A stretch of 64,000 nt of DNA from Sulfurovum sp. GTDB taxonomy: Bacteria > Campylobacterota > Campylobacteria > Campylobacterales > Sulfurovaceae. The stretch lies in contig NVUY01000009.1 in the NCBI GenBank assembly GCA_002733215.1, forward strand, positions 3,416 to 67,415, in the 5' to 3' direction. Numbering within the stretch: position 1 is the stretch's first letter; every line of letters begins with the position of its first letter. Under the pieces are notes generated by a model. It was not told the origin of the DNA. It was given only the letters and a program-made list of their open reading frames with translations, and searched no databases. Shown here piece by piece: positions 42,421 to 52,094 of this stretch. The translations under genes were made by a program, and so were the position numbers.

Positions 42421-42929
42421 GCAACACACATATGCTGGATGATGCAGTCGTCACGACCACCATAGATACCGTGGTGAGCTGGGGAAGGGAGGCTTCTTTA
42501 TGGCCTTTTGTTTTTGGGACCGCCTGTTGTGCCATCGAATTTATGTCAACAGCGGCAAGCCGTTATGACATTTCAAGATTTGGAGCAGAAGTACTCAGGT
42601 TCTCTCCCCGCCATGCGGATCTGCTTGTGGTAGCAGGAACCGTCAGCTACAAACAAGCACCTATCCTCAAGCAGATCTACGACCAGATGCCGGAACCCAA
42701 ATGGGTGATAGCCGTCGGTGCCTGTGCCTGCACAGGTGGTTTTTATGATAACTACACCACATTACAGGGTATCGATGAGATCATTCCTGTTGATGTGTAT
42801 GTTGCAGGTTGTCCTCCCCGACCGGAAGCTATTTTAGATGCAGTGCTGGATATAAAGAGACAACTTAAACGCGAGCCTAAATTTGAAGTGAGAAACACAG
42901 ATTTCAAAGGTAAACTGGATGATGTCTAA
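42411..42929 (+). CDS. nuoB: NADH-quinone oxidoreductase subunit B
   Basis: The 172-residue subunit carries the N2 cluster ligands: tandem cysteines in FGTACCAIEF (C39, C40), plus VGACACTGG and VAGCPPRPE. N2 passes electrons to quinone. It overlaps nuoA and nuoCD. Confidence 0.96.
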   Translation: MDLSNTHMLDDAVVTTTIDTVVSWGREASLWPFVFGTACCAIEFMSTAASRYDISRFGAEVLRFSPRHADLLVVAGTVSYKQAPILKQIYDQMPEPKWVIAVGACACTGGFYDNYTTLQGIDEIIPVDVYVAGCPPRPEAILDAVLDIKRQLKREPKFEVRNTDFKGKLDDV

Positions 42930-44550
42930 GACCATAACGCTTGAGAGTGCCACACTTTTTTCCACTATCAAGCATGCCAAAGAAGCACTCGGTTTTACAT
43001 TTCTGCTTGACATCACAGCGGTCGATAATTTGAACAAAGCAACTCCTTCATCCGGGAGGTTTGAACTGATCTATATACTTCGTCATAATACCTTCAAAGA
43101 GATACAACTCTATAAAGTAGCTCTGGGAGACGAAGATCTTAGTATTGAAAGTATCTCTTCGCTTTTCGGTTCTGCTGATTGGGCGGAGAGAGAGGTGTAT
43201 GACCAGTACGGTATCCATTTCCAAAACCATCCCATGCTAAAACGTATTTTAAACCATAATGAATTTGTCGGACACCCTTTAAGAAAAGATTATGAGATCA
43301 CCAAAGGGCAGTACTGCACCACTTCTCAGGACCTCATGGATGAGATGAAGCCTCTTTTGGATGCGCGTAAGCTTGACATGAACAAAGATGAGCTCATGAT
43401 AGTCAATCTCGGTCCCTCACACCCTGCCAGTCATGGTACCATTCGAACACTCGCTGCGCTTGATGGTGAAACCATAGTCGCAGCCGCAGCAGAGATAGGG
43501 TATCTGCATCGTGGATTTGAAAAGAGTTGTGAAAACCATAACTACAATCAGATCATTCCTTATACGGACAGACTGAACTACTGTTCCGCTCTTATGAACA
43601 ACATCGCTTTTGCCAAGACTGTGGAAGAGATGCTTGATGTCACTCTGCCTGACCGTGGTATATTTATCCGTATTATATTATCTGAACTCTCACGGGTGAT
43701 AGACCACCTTGTCTGTTTGGCTGCCGGTCTTCTTGATATGGGCGGACAGACAAACTACTGGTATCTCTTCAATCCCCGTAATGATGCTTATGATTTTCTC
43801 TCTAAACTCACGGGAGCAAGACTGACGAACTCCTATATGCGTATCGGTGGTATGACCCACGATCTGTATAAGGGTTGGGAAAGTGATCTGAATGATGTGT
43901 TGAAAAAAATTGATTTTGGGATCACAGAGTCGCTGAAGATGATCACACACAACAGGATCTATAATGACCGCATACAAAATGTCTCTCCTGTCTCTGCCTC
44001 CCAGGCGATAGACTACGGTTTTACAGGACCCAACCTTCGTGCCTCCGGTGTTACCTATGACCTGAGGTTTACTGATCCGTATTACTACTATGACAGCTTT
44101 GATTTTAATATGGTCATAGGTTCGGTGGGTGACACCTATGACAGAATGATGGTGCGTTTTGATGAAATGCATGAGAGTATGAAGATCATCAAACAGGCGA
44201 TGAAAAGAATTCCCAGTGGTGAAATAAATGTACCCAACAAAGACATTACCATGCCCAGCAAAGAGAGTGTTTATGGAGGGATCGAGGGGATGATGAACCA
44301 GTTCAAGCTTGTCATAGACGGGGTAAAAGTGCCCGAAGGTGAATACTATGGTGCTTTTGAAGCGGCCAATGGTGAGCTTGGATTTTATATTGTCAGTGAC
44401 GGAAGCGGCACTCCCTATAAGGTAAAAGTCAGACCCCCCAGCTTTTACCATATGGCTGCCTACCCCAAGATCATAGAAAACTATCAGCTGGCTGATGCCA
44501 TTATGACACTTGGGTCATTAAATATCATAGCCGGAGAGATGGATCGATGA
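42919..44550 (+). CDS. nuoCD: NADH-quinone oxidoreductase subunits C and D, fused
   Basis: The 543-residue protein joins a short NuoC part (residues 1 to about 140, with ADWAEREVYDQYGI and HPLRKDYE) to a full NuoD part from about residue 150 (LGPSHPASHGT, YLHRGFEK, GGMTHD). The 49-kDa part forms the quinone pocket with NuoB. C and D are separate genes in Helicobacter and Campylobacter as I recall, so the fusion is noteworthy. No stop interrupts the linker. It overlaps nuoB by 11 bases and nuoE by 4. Confidence 0.95.
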   Translation: MMSKTITLESATLFSTIKHAKEALGFTFLLDITAVDNLNKATPSSGRFELIYILRHNTFKEIQLYKVALGDEDLSIESISSLFGSADWAEREVYDQYGIHFQNHPMLKRILNHNEFVGHPLRKDYEITKGQYCTTSQDLMDEMKPLLDARKLDMNKDELMIVNLGPSHPASHGTIRTLAALDGETIVAAAAEIGYLHRGFEKSCENHNYNQIIPYTDRLNYCSALMNNIAFAKTVEEMLDVTLPDRGIFIRIILSELSRVIDHLVCLAAGLLDMGGQTNYWYLFNPRNDAYDFLSKLTGARLTNSYMRIGGMTHDLYKGWESDLNDVLKKIDFGITESLKMITHNRIYNDRIQNVSPVSASQAIDYGFTGPNLRASGVTYDLRFTDPYYYYDSFDFNMVIGSVGDTYDRMMVRFDEMHESMKIIKQAMKRIPSGEINVPNKDITMPSKESVYGGIEGMMNQFKLVIDGVKVPEGEYYGAFEAANGELGFYIVSDGSGTPYKVKVRPPSFYHMAAYPKIIENYQLADAIMTLGSLNIIAGEMDR

Positions 44551-44984
44551 GTTTTGTATTTTCTAAGGAAAACCTTTTAAGAATTGAAACATTGAAGAAG
44601 AGATATCCAAGTCCAAAAGCACTCTGTCTCCCCTGTCTTTGGATGGCTCAGCATCAAGAAGGGTATATAAGTATAGATGCTATTGATACCATAAGTGAAG
44701 AGATCGGCATAGCGCCTATGGAGATCTACGGGGTGGTAACATTTTATACGATGTTCCACTTGGAACCGCAAGATAAACTCAATGTCCAAGTCTGCAAAAC
44801 ACTCTCATGTAAGCTTTGCGGATCTGATGAAATACTGAAACACCTGGAAGGTAAAGACGTCAAGATAAGCCATGTTGAGTGTCTCGGCTCCTGTGGCACA
44901 GCACCGGTGATGCAGATAGATGATGTCTATTATGAAGAGCTAAACCCTGAAAAAGTGGATGAAATCTTAAAGAGTCTTAGATGA
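44547..44984 (+). CDS. nuoE: NADH-quinone oxidoreductase subunit E
   Basis: The 145-residue subunit has the thioredoxin-like [2Fe-2S] ligands CKTLSCKLCGS and CLGSCGTAPV (cluster N1a). Presence of a canonical NuoE indicates an NADH-type input module, unlike the NuoX/Y-type replacements in Helicobacter and Campylobacter. Confidence 0.95.
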   Translation: MSFVFSKENLLRIETLKKRYPSPKALCLPCLWMAQHQEGYISIDAIDTISEEIGIAPMEIYGVVTFYTMFHLEPQDKLNVQVCKTLSCKLCGSDEILKHLEGKDVKISHVECLGSCGTAPVMQIDDVYYEELNPEKVDEILKSLR

Positions 44985-46219
44985 GAGAGTGTAAAATAGT
45001 TTCACGCAAGTTTGACATTCCGGGTAGCCATACTTTGGAAGTTTCAAAAGCACATGGCGGATATAGAACGCTGGCAAAAATGGATGAATATTCCCCTCTG
45101 GAGATCATAGAGATCATAAGAGAGAGCAAACTCAGGGGAAAAGGGGGCGGGGGATCTCCTGCTTCTGCTAAATGGACACTTATGCCGCAAGAAAATGACA
45201 AGAACGGGAAAAGTGACAAACCATCCTTTTTAGCAGTCAACTGTGATGAGAGTGAACCCGGAACCTTTAAAGACAGACAGATCATTTCAAAGGATCCTCA
45301 TCTTCTCATAGAAGGAATCTTGATCACCTGTTATGCCATCAAAGCAAAACATGCGTATATCTACATACGCGGTGAGTATAAACAGTTTCAGGATATTTTA
45401 CAATTCGCCATTGATGAGGCGTATGAAGATGGACTTTTGGATCATTGTGACATTACTGTTCACCGTGGTGCCGGGGCTTATATCTGTGGAGAAAAATCTG
45501 CACTTTTAGAGTCTATGGAAGGCAAACGGGGGCATCCGAGACTGAAACCAAAACATAAAGAACCTGAATGGTTTTTTGACAACCCGATACTTGTCAATAA
45601 TGTGGAAACCATCGCTTCTGTTCCTTTTATCATACAGAATGGTGCAGATGCCTATAAAGCATATGGTACGGAACATAGCCCCGGGACACTTTTATTTGCA
45701 ATGAGTGGTCATGTGAACAATCCCGGCGTGTATGAAGCGGAGTATGGTACGTCTATGATGGCATACATCAATCACTTTGGCGGCGGGATCAGAAATGCTA
45801 AGAAACTCAAAGCGGTTATCCCCGGTGGTGCTTCTACGGATGTTTTAACAGCGCAAGAAGCAGAATGTGCAACACTGGACTATGAAACACTGCGAAGCAT
45901 GAAAAGTGCTTTGGGTACGGGGGGCATGATCGTGATGGATGAAGATACCTGTATGGTGACTGTCTTGAAAAACCTGCTTGAGTTTTATCATGAAGAGTCA
46001 TGCGGACAGTGTACACCCTGTCGGGAAGGAACAGGCTGGACCGATAAGCTTGTTGGGAAGATCTTGGATAAAAGAGGCACAAAAGAAGACATTGAAAAGC
46101 TTTTAGAGATCGCAGACACGATGAATGGCAAGACTATTTGTGTTTTTGCGCCTGCCGTGGCTACAGTCATTAAATCTTTTGTGAGTAAATTCAGAGATGA
46201 ATTTGAGGTGGCAGTATGA
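44981..46219 (+). CDS. nuoF: NADH-quinone oxidoreductase subunit F
   Basis: The 412-residue subunit binds NADH, FMN and cluster N3: LRGKGGGGSPASAKW (FMN/NADH loop), GAGAYICGEKSALLESMEG, and the cluster motif SCGQCTPCREG. It oxidises NADH and hands electrons to NuoE and NuoG. The loop has four consecutive glycines and SPASAKW where many homologues have F-P-x-G-x-K-W. It overlaps both neighbours by 4 bases. Confidence 0.95.
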   Translation: MRECKIVSRKFDIPGSHTLEVSKAHGGYRTLAKMDEYSPLEIIEIIRESKLRGKGGGGSPASAKWTLMPQENDKNGKSDKPSFLAVNCDESEPGTFKDRQIISKDPHLLIEGILITCYAIKAKHAYIYIRGEYKQFQDILQFAIDEAYEDGLLDHCDITVHRGAGAYICGEKSALLESMEGKRGHPRLKPKHKEPEWFFDNPILVNNVETIASVPFIIQNGADAYKAYGTEHSPGTLLFAMSGHVNNPGVYEAEYGTSMMAYINHFGGGIRNAKKLKAVIPGGASTDVLTAQEAECATLDYETLRSMKSALGTGGMIVMDEDTCMVTVLKNLLEFYHEESCGQCTPCREGTGWTDKLVGKILDKRGTKEDIEKLLEIADTMNGKTICVFAPAVATVIKSFVSKFRDEFEVAV

Positions 46220-47589
46220 GCGAAGAGATAGATATTGTTATAGATTCTAAAACCTACCATGCCAAGGAGGGCTCTCTGCTTATAGATCTGCTTATCAAAG
46301 AGAAGATCAAAGTACCATACTTTTGTTACCATGAATCACTCGGTCCTGACGGAAACTGCAGAATGTGCATGGTGGAGATAGAAGGACAAAAACGTCCGCA
46401 AATAGCTTGTGACACATTTATAGAACCAAATATGGAAGTACGCTCTACAGGGAAGACTATTGAAAAAGTCCGTACCGATATTTTAGAACTGGAACTCATA
46501 AACCACCCAGTTGACTGTCCTACCTGTGACCAGGCGGGTGAGTGTTCTTTACAAGAGTATTATATGGATTATGGACTTCACGAAGCAAAGGTGAGCATCT
46601 CAGACAAGGTAAAACATAAAAAACATGTTGACTTGGGCTCCAATGTCATACTCGATCAGGAACGCTGTGTCCTCTGTGCACGATGCACAAGATTTACAGA
46701 CAAGATCACCCATACGCATGAGCTGGGGATCATAGGCCGAGGGGATGATGCCAGAGTGAGTACCATGCCGGGAAGAAAACTGGACAACCCTTATGCTATG
46801 AATGTCGTAGACCTCTGTCCGGTTGGTGCTCTAACAAGTAAAGACTTCAGGTTTGTTCAAAGGGTCTGGTTCTTGCAAACAGTCAACTCTATCTGTCATG
46901 GTTGTGCAAAAGGCTGTAATATCTTTATAGACCATAACAGGGTCAAGTATCAAGATGATGTGATCTATCGATTCAGACCTAGAAGAAATGATGAAGTCAA
47001 TGGCTTTTTTATCTGTGATGAAGGACGGCTTTCGTATAAAGCACTACAAGAGAACCGTCAAGAAACGGCACTCTTGCAGGGGAAAGAGATAAGAGAAGAG
47101 GAAGCCATACAAGAAGCTCAAACGTTAATACAAAAATATAAAGACAATATAAGCGTGGTGATCGATGCAAATCTTTACTCTGAAGAGATAGAGGCTATTT
47201 TACGCTTTGCCAAAAAGATCAATGCCTCAGTGCATTCACCACTTGATGTCTATATAGAGGAGAGCTTTAAAGACGATATGCTAAGAAGTGCCCATAGGGC
47301 AGCCAATTATAAAACTATCGAAGCGCTTCATATTGATACCCATGAACCAAAGAGCAGTGGCTTACTAATAAACTTTAATCATCCTCAGAATTTTAATGCA
47401 GCGGCACACATAGACTTTTTAACACATCAACGAGATGTACCTAGCCTTGTCTTTCCGATAGCTGACTATACCGAGAATTCCGGAACTTTGACCAATGAAG
47501 ACGGTATCCTACAAAAATGCGAAAAAGCGATCTCAAGAAACTTACCGATCCCTACGGTTATTGAAATTCTTTTAAAGGTAAAAGTATGA
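46216..47589 (+). CDS. nuoG: NADH-quinone oxidoreductase subunit G, short form
   Basis: At 457 residues this is about half the length of E. coli NuoG. It keeps the [2Fe-2S] ligands (CYHESLGPDGNCRMC), the His/Cys site HPVDCPTCDQAGEC, CVLCARC with DLCPVGAL, and an N7-like set CHGCAKGC with a later ICDEG cysteine. The molybdopterin-like domain is reduced to about 230 residues. All ligands needed for the electron chain are present. Confidence 0.93.
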   Translation: MSEEIDIVIDSKTYHAKEGSLLIDLLIKEKIKVPYFCYHESLGPDGNCRMCMVEIEGQKRPQIACDTFIEPNMEVRSTGKTIEKVRTDILELELINHPVDCPTCDQAGECSLQEYYMDYGLHEAKVSISDKVKHKKHVDLGSNVILDQERCVLCARCTRFTDKITHTHELGIIGRGDDARVSTMPGRKLDNPYAMNVVDLCPVGALTSKDFRFVQRVWFLQTVNSICHGCAKGCNIFIDHNRVKYQDDVIYRFRPRRNDEVNGFFICDEGRLSYKALQENRQETALLQGKEIREEEAIQEAQTLIQKYKDNISVVIDANLYSEEIEAILRFAKKINASVHSPLDVYIEESFKDDMLRSAHRAANYKTIEALHIDTHEPKSSGLLINFNHPQNFNAAAHIDFLTHQRDVPSLVFPIADYTENSGTLTNEDGILQKCEKAISRNLPIPTVIEILLKVKV

Positions 47590-48881
47590 GTACCGCAGCT
47601 ATCATAGTAGCTGTAGCGTCTTTTGTTCTTGGTACGCTACTGGCACTCCTGACCATTCCTGTTCTGGTATGGTTGGAGCGCAGGATAGCCGGTCTTATCC
47701 AGGACAGGTTAGGACCTAACCGTACGAATATTGCCGGGTTTAGACTCGGTGGTGTGGTACAGTCCTTTGCCGATGTGGTCAAACTGCTACTTAAAGAAGA
47801 ATATTACCCCTCACATATCAAAAATGGAAGATGGCTCTTTATGCTGGCACCGATCATAACCTTTGCTGCAGCGCTTCTGGCCTTTATGGCTATTCCTTTT
47901 GCCGATACCCTGCATATAGGGGATGAAAACTTACGTATTCAGGCACTGCCCATCGATTTTGGCGTATTGTGGTTCCTGGCCATCTCTGCGATAGGTGTTT
48001 TGGGGATCATCTTTGGAGGCTGGCTGTCGCATAACAAATACTCGCTTCTGGGTGCGACACGTGCCGGATCCATGCTGATCTCTTATGAATTACCATTGGC
48101 CTTAAGTATTTTAGCCTTTATCATCACTTACGATACCATCGATTTTAATGCCATGGTGCAGTGGCAAAGCGGTACTTTTTTTGCTTTCCTGCCAGCCTGG
48201 GGGATCCTGGTTCAACCTCTGGCCGCGACCATTCTCATCGTTTCACTCTTTGCAGAGACTAACCGTAACCCTTTTACTGTTGCAGAGGGTGAAAGCGAGC
48301 TCGTTGCCGGTTTTATGACAGAATATACGGCTATGAAATTCGCCATGTACTTTATGGGAGAGTATGTTGCCATGAACACAGCCTCTGCTGTGATCATCAC
48401 GATGATCTTCGGCGGGTATCAGATCCCCTGGGTCTCCACAGGGATGATGCTTGAAAACTTTTCTGTGTTTGCCATAACACTCATGATCGTAATGCCGGTC
48501 ATTGTCACGGTGCTTATACGGTGGATGCGAAAGAACAATACGGTAAGACCTACGGTATCAACAGATGGCGGAAGAGATTTTGAAACGAAGGTTTTGACGA
48601 TCGCTATGATAGCCATGACTCTTTTAATTGAAGCTATTTTGATCTATCTTGTTTTTCTCTCTGACAGTTCACTGGCTAATGCTATTACAATAACATTATT
48701 TCAAATAGTCGTATTTGTGGTAAAACTGATGATATTCAATATCTTTTTCATCCTCATTAGATGGACAGTCCCAAGATTTCGTTATGACCAGGTGCAGCAT
48801 TTAGGCTGGTACTATCTGCTGCCTCTTGCACTGTTAAACCTTTTTATCACAGCCATAGTCGTTGTAGGAGTGAACATATGA
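47586..48881 (+). CDS. nuoH: NADH-quinone oxidoreductase subunit H
   Basis: The 431-residue membrane subunit has the conserved ERRIAGLIQDRLGPNR near the N-terminus and FAETNRNPFTVAEGESELV, which line the quinone tunnel. It is about 100 residues longer than E. coli NuoH. It links the hydrophilic arm to the antiporter-like subunits. Confidence 0.95.
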   Translation: MSTAAIIVAVASFVLGTLLALLTIPVLVWLERRIAGLIQDRLGPNRTNIAGFRLGGVVQSFADVVKLLLKEEYYPSHIKNGRWLFMLAPIITFAAALLAFMAIPFADTLHIGDENLRIQALPIDFGVLWFLAISAIGVLGIIFGGWLSHNKYSLLGATRAGSMLISYELPLALSILAFIITYDTIDFNAMVQWQSGTFFAFLPAWGILVQPLAATILIVSLFAETNRNPFTVAEGESELVAGFMTEYTAMKFAMYFMGEYVAMNTASAVIITMIFGGYQIPWVSTGMMLENFSVFAITLMIVMPVIVTVLIRWMRKNNTVRPTVSTDGGRDFETKVLTIAMIAMTLLIEAILIYLVFLSDSSLANAITITLFQIVVFVVKLMIFNIFFILIRWTVPRFRYDQVQHLGWYYLLPLALLNLFITAIVVVGVNI

Positions 48882-49402
48882 ATGAAAATATAAAAGTAAC
48901 CAAAAGGTATGGTGACAGCCTAAGAGATAAACTCTACCTTCCTGCGATTTATGACGGGGTTAAAGTCACCTTCAAACATCTCTTTAAGAATGTCAATGAT
49001 ACCAATGCCATAGACACGCTGGAATATCCTGAAGAGCAGCCCACAGACATTACAGAGAGATATCGTGGTCTTCACCGCCTTACCCATAGAACCGACGACT
49101 CTATCGCCTGTGTTGCCTGTTTTATGTGTTCCACAGCCTGCCCGTCAGACTGTATCTTCATCGAAGCGACAGAAAGGGAAGACGGACACGATGAAAAGAT
49201 GCCCAAAAGCTTTTTTATAGACACTTTAGAGTGCATCTTTTGCGGCTATTGTGTGGAAGCCTGCCCCTGTGATGCCATTCGAATGGATACAGGGATCTTT
49301 TCACTGACAGGAAATAACAGAGAAGACTTTGTACTGGATAAAGATCAATTATTGGCATACAAAGGTGCTTTTGGAGAGGAGGATTCTTGTGCTAGAGATT
49401 AG
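48878..49402 (+). CDS. nuoI: NADH-quinone oxidoreductase subunit I
   Basis: The 174-residue ferredoxin-like subunit has two [4Fe-4S] sites: C78/C81/C84/C88 (CVACFMCSTACP) and C119/C122/C125/C129 (CIFCGYCVEACP), clusters N6a and N6b. It overlaps nuoH by 4 bases and nuoJ by 14. Confidence 0.96.
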   Translation: MNENIKVTKRYGDSLRDKLYLPAIYDGVKVTFKHLFKNVNDTNAIDTLEYPEEQPTDITERYRGLHRLTHRTDDSIACVACFMCSTACPSDCIFIEATEREDGHDEKMPKSFFIDTLECIFCGYCVEACPCDAIRMDTGIFSLTGNNREDFVLDKDQLLAYKGAFGEEDSCARD

Positions 49403-49916
49403 TATATTTACCATACTGGCCCTGTTCATGCTGGCAGGAAGTATCGCGATGATCACTAACAGGCAGACACTTTTCTCTGCTTTTGGATTTTTGATTACAA
49501 TGATAGGTCTGGCCGGTATGTTTGCGCTGCTTGACAACAGATTTCTTGCCATTGCACAGATCTTGGTATCTGTTGGTGCAGTGGTGGTTTTAAGTATGTT
49601 GACGATCTTAACGATAAACGCTAAAAAAGAAAATATGCCTCACGAACCCCATAAATACAAATGGATACTTTTCTCTTCTATTTTGGTCGCCCCTTTTACT
49701 CTCTTGCTTTATAAGGCACTGACTACACTGCCTGAGCAATTTTCCTCTATGGAGACAGTTGATTCAAAAGTGATAGGAAAAGCGCTGTTTACTGAATGGG
49801 TCCTGCCTTTTGAGATCTTGTCCATACTCCTTCTTTCTGCTATGATCGGTGCCATTGTCATAGCCAGAAAAAGTAAGAATAAAAAAAGTAAAAGTAAAAA
49901 AAGGAAAGCCTCATGA
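49389..49916 (+). CDS. nuoJ: NADH-quinone oxidoreductase subunit J
   Basis: A GTG at 49389 preceded by GGAGGA inside the end of nuoI gives a 175-residue membrane protein with five membrane segments, including QILVSVGAVVVLSML, and a lysine-rich tail. An in-frame ATG at 49329 would add 20 non-membrane residues and lacks a good ribosome binding site. Confidence 0.92.
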   Translation: MLEISIFTILALFMLAGSIAMITNRQTLFSAFGFLITMIGLAGMFALLDNRFLAIAQILVSVGAVVVLSMLTILTINAKKENMPHEPHKYKWILFSSILVAPFTLLLYKALTTLPEQFSSMETVDSKVIGKALFTEWVLPFEILSILLLSAMIGAIVIARKSKNKKSKSKKRKAS

Positions 49917-50227
49917 CTCCCGATATGTTTTTTCTTTTAGCATCTATCCTTTTCAGTATCGGACTGGTAGGTCTGGTGAGCAGAAAAAATCTTTTTGTAC
50001 TCTATATGTCCATTGAACTGATGTTAAGTGCTGTATCACTTATTCTCGTGACGATCTCAAGGGTCATTGGAGATACAGGCGGTTCCGTGATGGCATTGCT
50101 GATGATAGGAGTCATCGCCTCCGAAGCAGCTGTGTTTCTGGCCATGATCATTCATCTGTATCGTAAGAACAGAACGATCGACAGTGAAGCTTTCGATCTT
50201 TTAGCACAGAGGGAGAACCATGCTTAG
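49913..50227 (+). CDS. nuoK: NADH-quinone oxidoreductase subunit K
   Basis: The 104-residue subunit has three membrane segments with the conserved Glu in YMSIELMLSAVSL and a second acidic residue in IASEAAVFL, both part of the proton path. It overlaps nuoJ by 4 and nuoL by 8 bases. Confidence 0.95.
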   Translation: MTPDMFFLLASILFSIGLVGLVSRKNLFVLYMSIELMLSAVSLILVTISRVIGDTGGSVMALLMIGVIASEAAVFLAMIIHLYRKNRTIDSEAFDLLAQRENHA

Positions 50228-52094
50228 TCTCATTGTAGTCTTACCTTTTTTATCTGCATTGCTTCTCGCTCTGGTCTATCTTGCCGATACAAAATCAAAG
50301 AGATATGCATTTTATACCATTGTCGGAGTAGGCACACCTGCGATCATGACGCTTTTATCTTTTAGTGTGGGATATCAACTCCTCAACGGAAGTGCTACGA
50401 TCCATCATACATTGTTCCAATGGATAGATATAGGTGATTTCAATATCTCTGTAGCTTTCATGGCTGACAGACTTTCTGTTGTGATGATATCTTTCATTAC
50501 CTTCATTGGGACGCTCATTCATATCTATGCAGCAGGATATATGAAAGAGGATGAAGGGTATGGAAAGTTCTTCTCCTACTTTAACCTTTTTATGGGAAGT
50601 ATGCTGCTTTTGGTTTTGGCTGACAATCCGATCATGATGTTCATAGGCTGGGAACTGGTTGGACTCTCTTCTTATCTCCTGATAGGTTTTTATCATCAGA
50701 ATTCAGACAATATCACTGCAGCAAACAAAGCATTCATATTGAACCGGGTCGGTGACTTTGCTTTCATTATGGCACTTTCACTTCTCTTCATCAATGTGGG
50801 AGCAGAAGGATTTACTTTTGATGCCATCGCAGCACATATTTCCATGATCGACCATGAAACCTTGAGACTCATAGGTATTTTACTGTTTATAGGTGCTATG
50901 GGTAAGTCAGCACAGATCCCTCTTTATGTCTGGCTTCCCGATGCCATGGCAGGACCTACACCTGTCTCAGCACTGATCCATGCGGCTACGATGGTCACTG
51001 CCGGTGTCTATATGGTCGCAAGATACAGCTTTATCTATGTTGAGATCCCGGATGTTGGTCTCTTCATTGCATCCGTAGGAGCGGCTTCCGCTCTTTTTGC
51101 TGCTATCATCGCTTCCTACCAGAGTGACATCAAAAAGATACTGGCATACTCGACCATGAGCCAGCTTGGATATATGTTCATTGCAGTGGGACTTGGCGCA
51201 TACAGTTCCGGGATCTTCCATGTCTTTACACATGCGTTCTTTAAAGCATTGTTGTTCATGGGGGCAGGGGCTGTGATCATTGCCTTGCATCATGAACAGA
51301 ATATTTTTAAAATGGGAGGCTTGAGAAAACATCTTAAACTGGTCTATATTACGATGTTCATCGCCACGCTTGCCATCAGCGGCATACCGCCGTTTGCCGG
51401 TTTCTTTTCAAAAGATGCCATCCTTGTCACTGCCTTTGTATCTGAACATTATATTATCTGGGGAGCAGGAACACTCACTGCCCTGTTAACAGCATTTTAT
51501 ATGTTCAGGCTGCTCTTTACAGTTTTTCATTCTCAGGAGAAAGAGAAGCATGCACTCGTTTCACTTCCGGCCTCCATGACCAAACCGCTTGTTGTGTTGG
51601 CATTTGGTTCTGCAACAGCCGGCCTCCTGGGTGTCAATGAAGCCTATGGAGGGAATTCTGCCATCAATACTTTCCTCTCTTTGCCGGACATCAAACTTCA
51701 TCTCTCCCATGCTACAGAATATATGATCGGAGGACTTAATGTGATCTTGGCACTTTTGGGTATGGGACTAGCCTATAAACTCTTTGCCGGAAATGCAGAG
51801 GAAGCAGAAGAAAATACATTCTTTAAAAAACTTGTGATAAACAAGTTTTACATTGATGAGCTCTATGACTTTCTGATCGTTAAACCACTGCTTGGCATGA
51901 GTGACCTTATCGAAAAATTCATAGATCCAAAAATATTTGATGGCTTCATCAACCTGAATGTACGTGCTTACTTGGGTGCGGCAGTACTTTTTGGAAAGTT
52001 ACAAAACGGGAAGGTCAGATACTACGCCCTCTATATCCTGGTGGGTGTATCTGCTATATCCTGCTATATGTTGATCAAACTGGGGGTTCTCTAA
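50220..52094 (+). CDS. nuoL: NADH-quinone oxidoreductase subunit L
   Basis: The 624-residue antiporter-like subunit has FIGWELVGLSSYLLIGF (conserved Glu), GKSAQIPLYVWLPDAMAGP and ALIHAATMVTAGVY, plus the long C-terminal amphipathic helix region. It pumps protons at the distal end of the membrane arm. Its stop abuts the nuoM start. Confidence 0.96.
   Translation: MLSLIVVLPFLSALLLALVYLADTKSKRYAFYTIVGVGTPAIMTLLSFSVGYQLLNGSATIHHTLFQWIDIGDFNISVAFMADRLSVVMISFITFIGTLIHIYAAGYMKEDEGYGKFFSYFNLFMGSMLLLVLADNPIMMFIGWELVGLSSYLLIGFYHQNSDNITAANKAFILNRVGDFAFIMALSLLFINVGAEGFTFDAIAAHISMIDHETLRLIGILLFIGAMGKSAQIPLYVWLPDAMAGPTPVSALIHAATMVTAGVYMVARYSFIYVEIPDVGLFIASVGAASALFAAIIASYQSDIKKILAYSTMSQLGYMFIAVGLGAYSSGIFHVFTHAFFKALLFMGAGAVIIALHHEQNIFKMGGLRKHLKLVYITMFIATLAISGIPPFAGFFSKDAILVTAFVSEHYIIWGAGTLTALLTAFYMFRLLFTVFHSQEKEKHALVSLPASMTKPLVVLAFGSATAGLLGVNEAYGGNSAINTFLSLPDIKLHLSHATEYMIGGLNVILALLGMGLAYKLFAGNAEEAEENTFFKKLVINKFYIDELYDFLIVKPLLGMSDLIEKFIDPKIFDGFINLNVRAYLGAAVLFGKLQNGKVRYYALYILVGVSAISCYMLIKLGVL

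Noticed and set aside
43690-44451. 253-codon minus-strand open frame opposite nuoCD
   Set aside because: It is a shadow of the NuoD coding sequence, with no family features or ribosome binding site.
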